NCBI GenBank assembly: GCA_019637645.1
Contig: JAHBVH010000041.1
Coordinates: 15,056-79,055 of the forward strand
Length of the DNA: 64,000 bases
Source of the DNA: Caldilineaceae bacterium
GTDB lineage: Bacteria; Chloroflexota; Anaerolineae; Caldilineales; Caldilineaceae
Reading direction: 5' to 3'
The notes under the pieces are model-generated. The model worked only from the letters and a program-made list of their open reading frames with translations, did not search any database and was not told where the DNA came from. The position numbers and the translations under genes are program-made. Position 1 is the stretch's first letter; every line of letters starts with the position of its first letter. Shown here piece by piece: positions 62,823-64,000 of this stretch.

Positions 62823-63220
62823 GCGCTGTCCATCCTTATGGGTTCATTTGATAGCTGGTGCAGGAGGTCTGGTGGTAGCTGTTCTACCCGCCGTAGCCCC
62901 TGTTGCAGCAGGTGACCAATAGCTGGTGGCATCCCACTTTGGAAAATAGCCTGCACCGTGGCATTTAGATCGTACGCGATGCGGTGTAAGTCGGCTTGAA
63001 GTGGCTCTGTTTGTAAGATCGCGTAAGCTGCCCGCGTATCGCCATCCAAGGAGCGTCCTACCGCACCTGGGTTGACAAAGAGAGTTTGGTGGCCTGGCGC
63101 GGCCTCAACCGTATCGATAAAGGGTTGATGCGTGTGGCCCAATACAATGACATCGGCCATGACTTGGCTTGCCAATTGGTGGAGGCGTGTCGGCTCATCC
63201 GGTGTATACCAGTCGTCCAA
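62819..63220 (-). pseudogene. Metallophosphoesterase (YfcE-like), N-terminally truncated
   Basis: 133 residues from a TTG start. It carries the C-terminal part of a calcineurin-type phosphoesterase: VIVLGHTHQPFIDTV (G-H-T-H), VNPGAVGRSLDGDTRAAYAI. The first half, with D-x-H, G-D-x-x-D and G-N-H-E motifs, is absent. An in-frame stop lies just upstream, and the upstream sequence is a 7-bp minisatellite running to phnK. A deletion or repeat growth probably removed the start. It still overlaps phnL by four bases, so translation of the tail may persist to couple phnL. Confidence 0.8.
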
Positions 63221-63222
63221 CT

Positions 63223-63264
63223 TTGGTCATTGGTCATTGGTCATTGGTCATTGGTCATTGGTCA
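63223..63264. repeat. Minisatellite, 7-bp unit TTGGTCA, six copies
   Basis: Copies start at 63223, 63230, 63237, 63244, 63251 and 63258. Between it and phnK (63329) lies an imperfect inverted copy (TAATGACTAAGGACCAATG near 63302-63320). The array adjoins the broken end of the phosphoesterase gene. Confidence 0.95.
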
Positions 63265-63328
63265 TTAGCCTGAAGCCTTACATGCATGACTGACAAGTAA
63301 CTAATGACTAAGGACCAATGCCTATTTC

Positions 63329-64000
63329 TTACAACTTGGCATGGATGAGCTGTTGCGTATAGGCATCCTGGGGGTCTTCCAGGACTTGGTCGGTGAGGCC
63401 GGTTTCGACGACGCGAGCCTGTTTCATCACCATGACACGGTCGGCCAAGGTGCGAATGACCCCAAGATCGTGGGAGACCATGATCATGGTCACGCCGGTC
63501 TCGCGTTGCAGCCGCTTGAGCGTATCCAACACCAGGGCCTGCACCGATACATCCAAGCCACTGGTAGGCTCGTCTAACAGCAGCAGGGTGGGGCGGAGGG
63601 CAATGGCTTTGGCTAGTTGCACCCGCTGTTGCATCCCGCCCGAAAGGCGCACGGGCAGGTCGTCCATCCGCGCCAAGGGAAATTCTGACGTTGCCAGGGC
63701 ATCACCGGCGGCTGTCCGTAGCTGGGCAAAGTTGCGCTCCCCAGTCATAATCAGCCGTTCGGCGACATTGCCGCTGCTGGTTTTGCGCATGCGCAAGCCT
63801 AGGTGGGGATGTTGGTAGACAATGCCAATATGCTGAATCTGTACCTGCCGTTTGCGCAGGCGATCCAACTGGAAAAGGTTGCATTCTGCGTAGCCAGGAA
63901 TGCTCAGTGTATAGCTACCGGTATCGGGTTGCTCTTCGAGATTGAGCATGCGGAGCAAGGTGGATTTGCCGGAGCCCGACTCGCCGACGATGCCCACCGA
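63329..64000 (-). CDS. phnK: C-P lyase system ABC-type protein PhnK (partial, runs off the right edge)
   Basis: The minus-strand frame is open to the last base, so the N-terminus (about 30 residues) is missing. 223 residues remain: Walker A GESGSGKSTLLRMLNLEEQP, signature LPVRLSGGMQQRVQLAKAIA, Walker B LLLLDEPTSGLDVSVQALVL, and SHDLGVIRTLADRVMVMKQA. The order and the YQHPHLGLRM segment fit PhnK. It binds the PhnGHIJ core complex of C-P lyase. The upstream core genes (phnG-J) should lie just off the right end. Confidence 0.93.
   Translation of the reverse strand, partial: SVGIVGESGSGKSTLLRMLNLEEQPDTGSYTLSIPGYAECNLFQLDRLRKRQVQIQHIGIVYQHPHLGLRMRKTSSGNVAERLIMTGERNFAQLRTAAGDALATSEFPLARMDDLPVRLSGGMQQRVQLAKAIALRPTLLLLDEPTSGLDVSVQALVLDTLKRLQRETGVTMIMVSHDLGVIRTLADRVMVMKQARVVETGLTDQVLEDPQDAYTQQLIHAKL

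Overview
The window looks like a chromosome segment of a Chloroflexota bacterium, probably class Chloroflexia (Herpetosiphon/Kouleothrix/Chloroflexales relatives). This is inferred from gene content, not from a marker search. The clues are a PurS-PurL fusion, a folate-type TrmFO, several very large GT-C glycosyltransferases, a Lon-related AAA+ protease, a vWA/tubulin-like gene cluster, a Clp_N-M50 fusion and moderately high GC. No rRNA, tRNA, CRISPR array, transposase, prophage or integration site was seen. One small RNA, a probable 6S RNA, was found.

Layout. 1-4.2 kb: 5' end of purL (off the left edge), then a Lon-like protease coupled to a universal stress protein. 4.2-15.4 kb (minus): surface-glycan genes (three GT-C enzymes, one GT4), an HD-domain protein, GNAT and small membrane proteins, and a SWIM-like zinc-finger protein. 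15.5-22.4 kb (minus): SNF2 helicase, then a module of coiled-coil protein, coiled-coil plus C-terminal-domain protein, Ras-like GTPase and sensor histidine kinase. 22.7-28.7 kb (plus): aspS with a structured leader, 6S RNA, a divergent chaperonin, a metallo-beta-lactamase-fold protein and an RNase H-like protein. 28.8-33.6 kb: amidase, lactonase and PhyH dioxygenase (minus), and an Ntn asparaginase (plus). 33.7-40.3 kb (plus): E2 and E3 of a 2-oxoacid dehydrogenase, thioesterase, MBL hydrolase, sugar epimerase and mltG. 40.4-42.8 kb: Clp_N/site-2-protease fusion and a heptad-repeat nuclease-like protein. 43-51.8 kb (minus): a three-gene operon of vWA protein, tubulin-like GTPase and a membrane protein that looks like a degenerate tubulin homologue. 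52-57 kb: PspC protein, DUF2071, UV endonuclease and an SH3 lipoprotein. 57.1-64 kb (minus): trmFO, MOSC, VOC, and a C-P lyase operon tail (phnK, truncated phosphoesterase, phnL, phnM, acetyltransferase) running off the right edge.

The main candidate for a new system is the vWA/tubulin/pseudo-tubulin operon. Its middle gene keeps the GGTGSG tubulin box. The last gene seems to share the same order of tubulin-like segments but has lost that box and gained two membrane helices. The Ras-like GTPase module is the second candidate.

A second theme is short tandem repeats. Many small intergenic gaps hold tandem repeats of 7-16 bp with a different unit at each site. In one case the unit includes a stop codon and in another it ends directly before a start codon. 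There is also a palindromic element (GCCGGGGACGGGC core), present once at the 3' end of the GT4 gene and as an 87-bp tandem array near 59.4 kb. Good promoters mostly have 17-bp spacers. At least two sit so close to the start codon that the mRNA should be leaderless.
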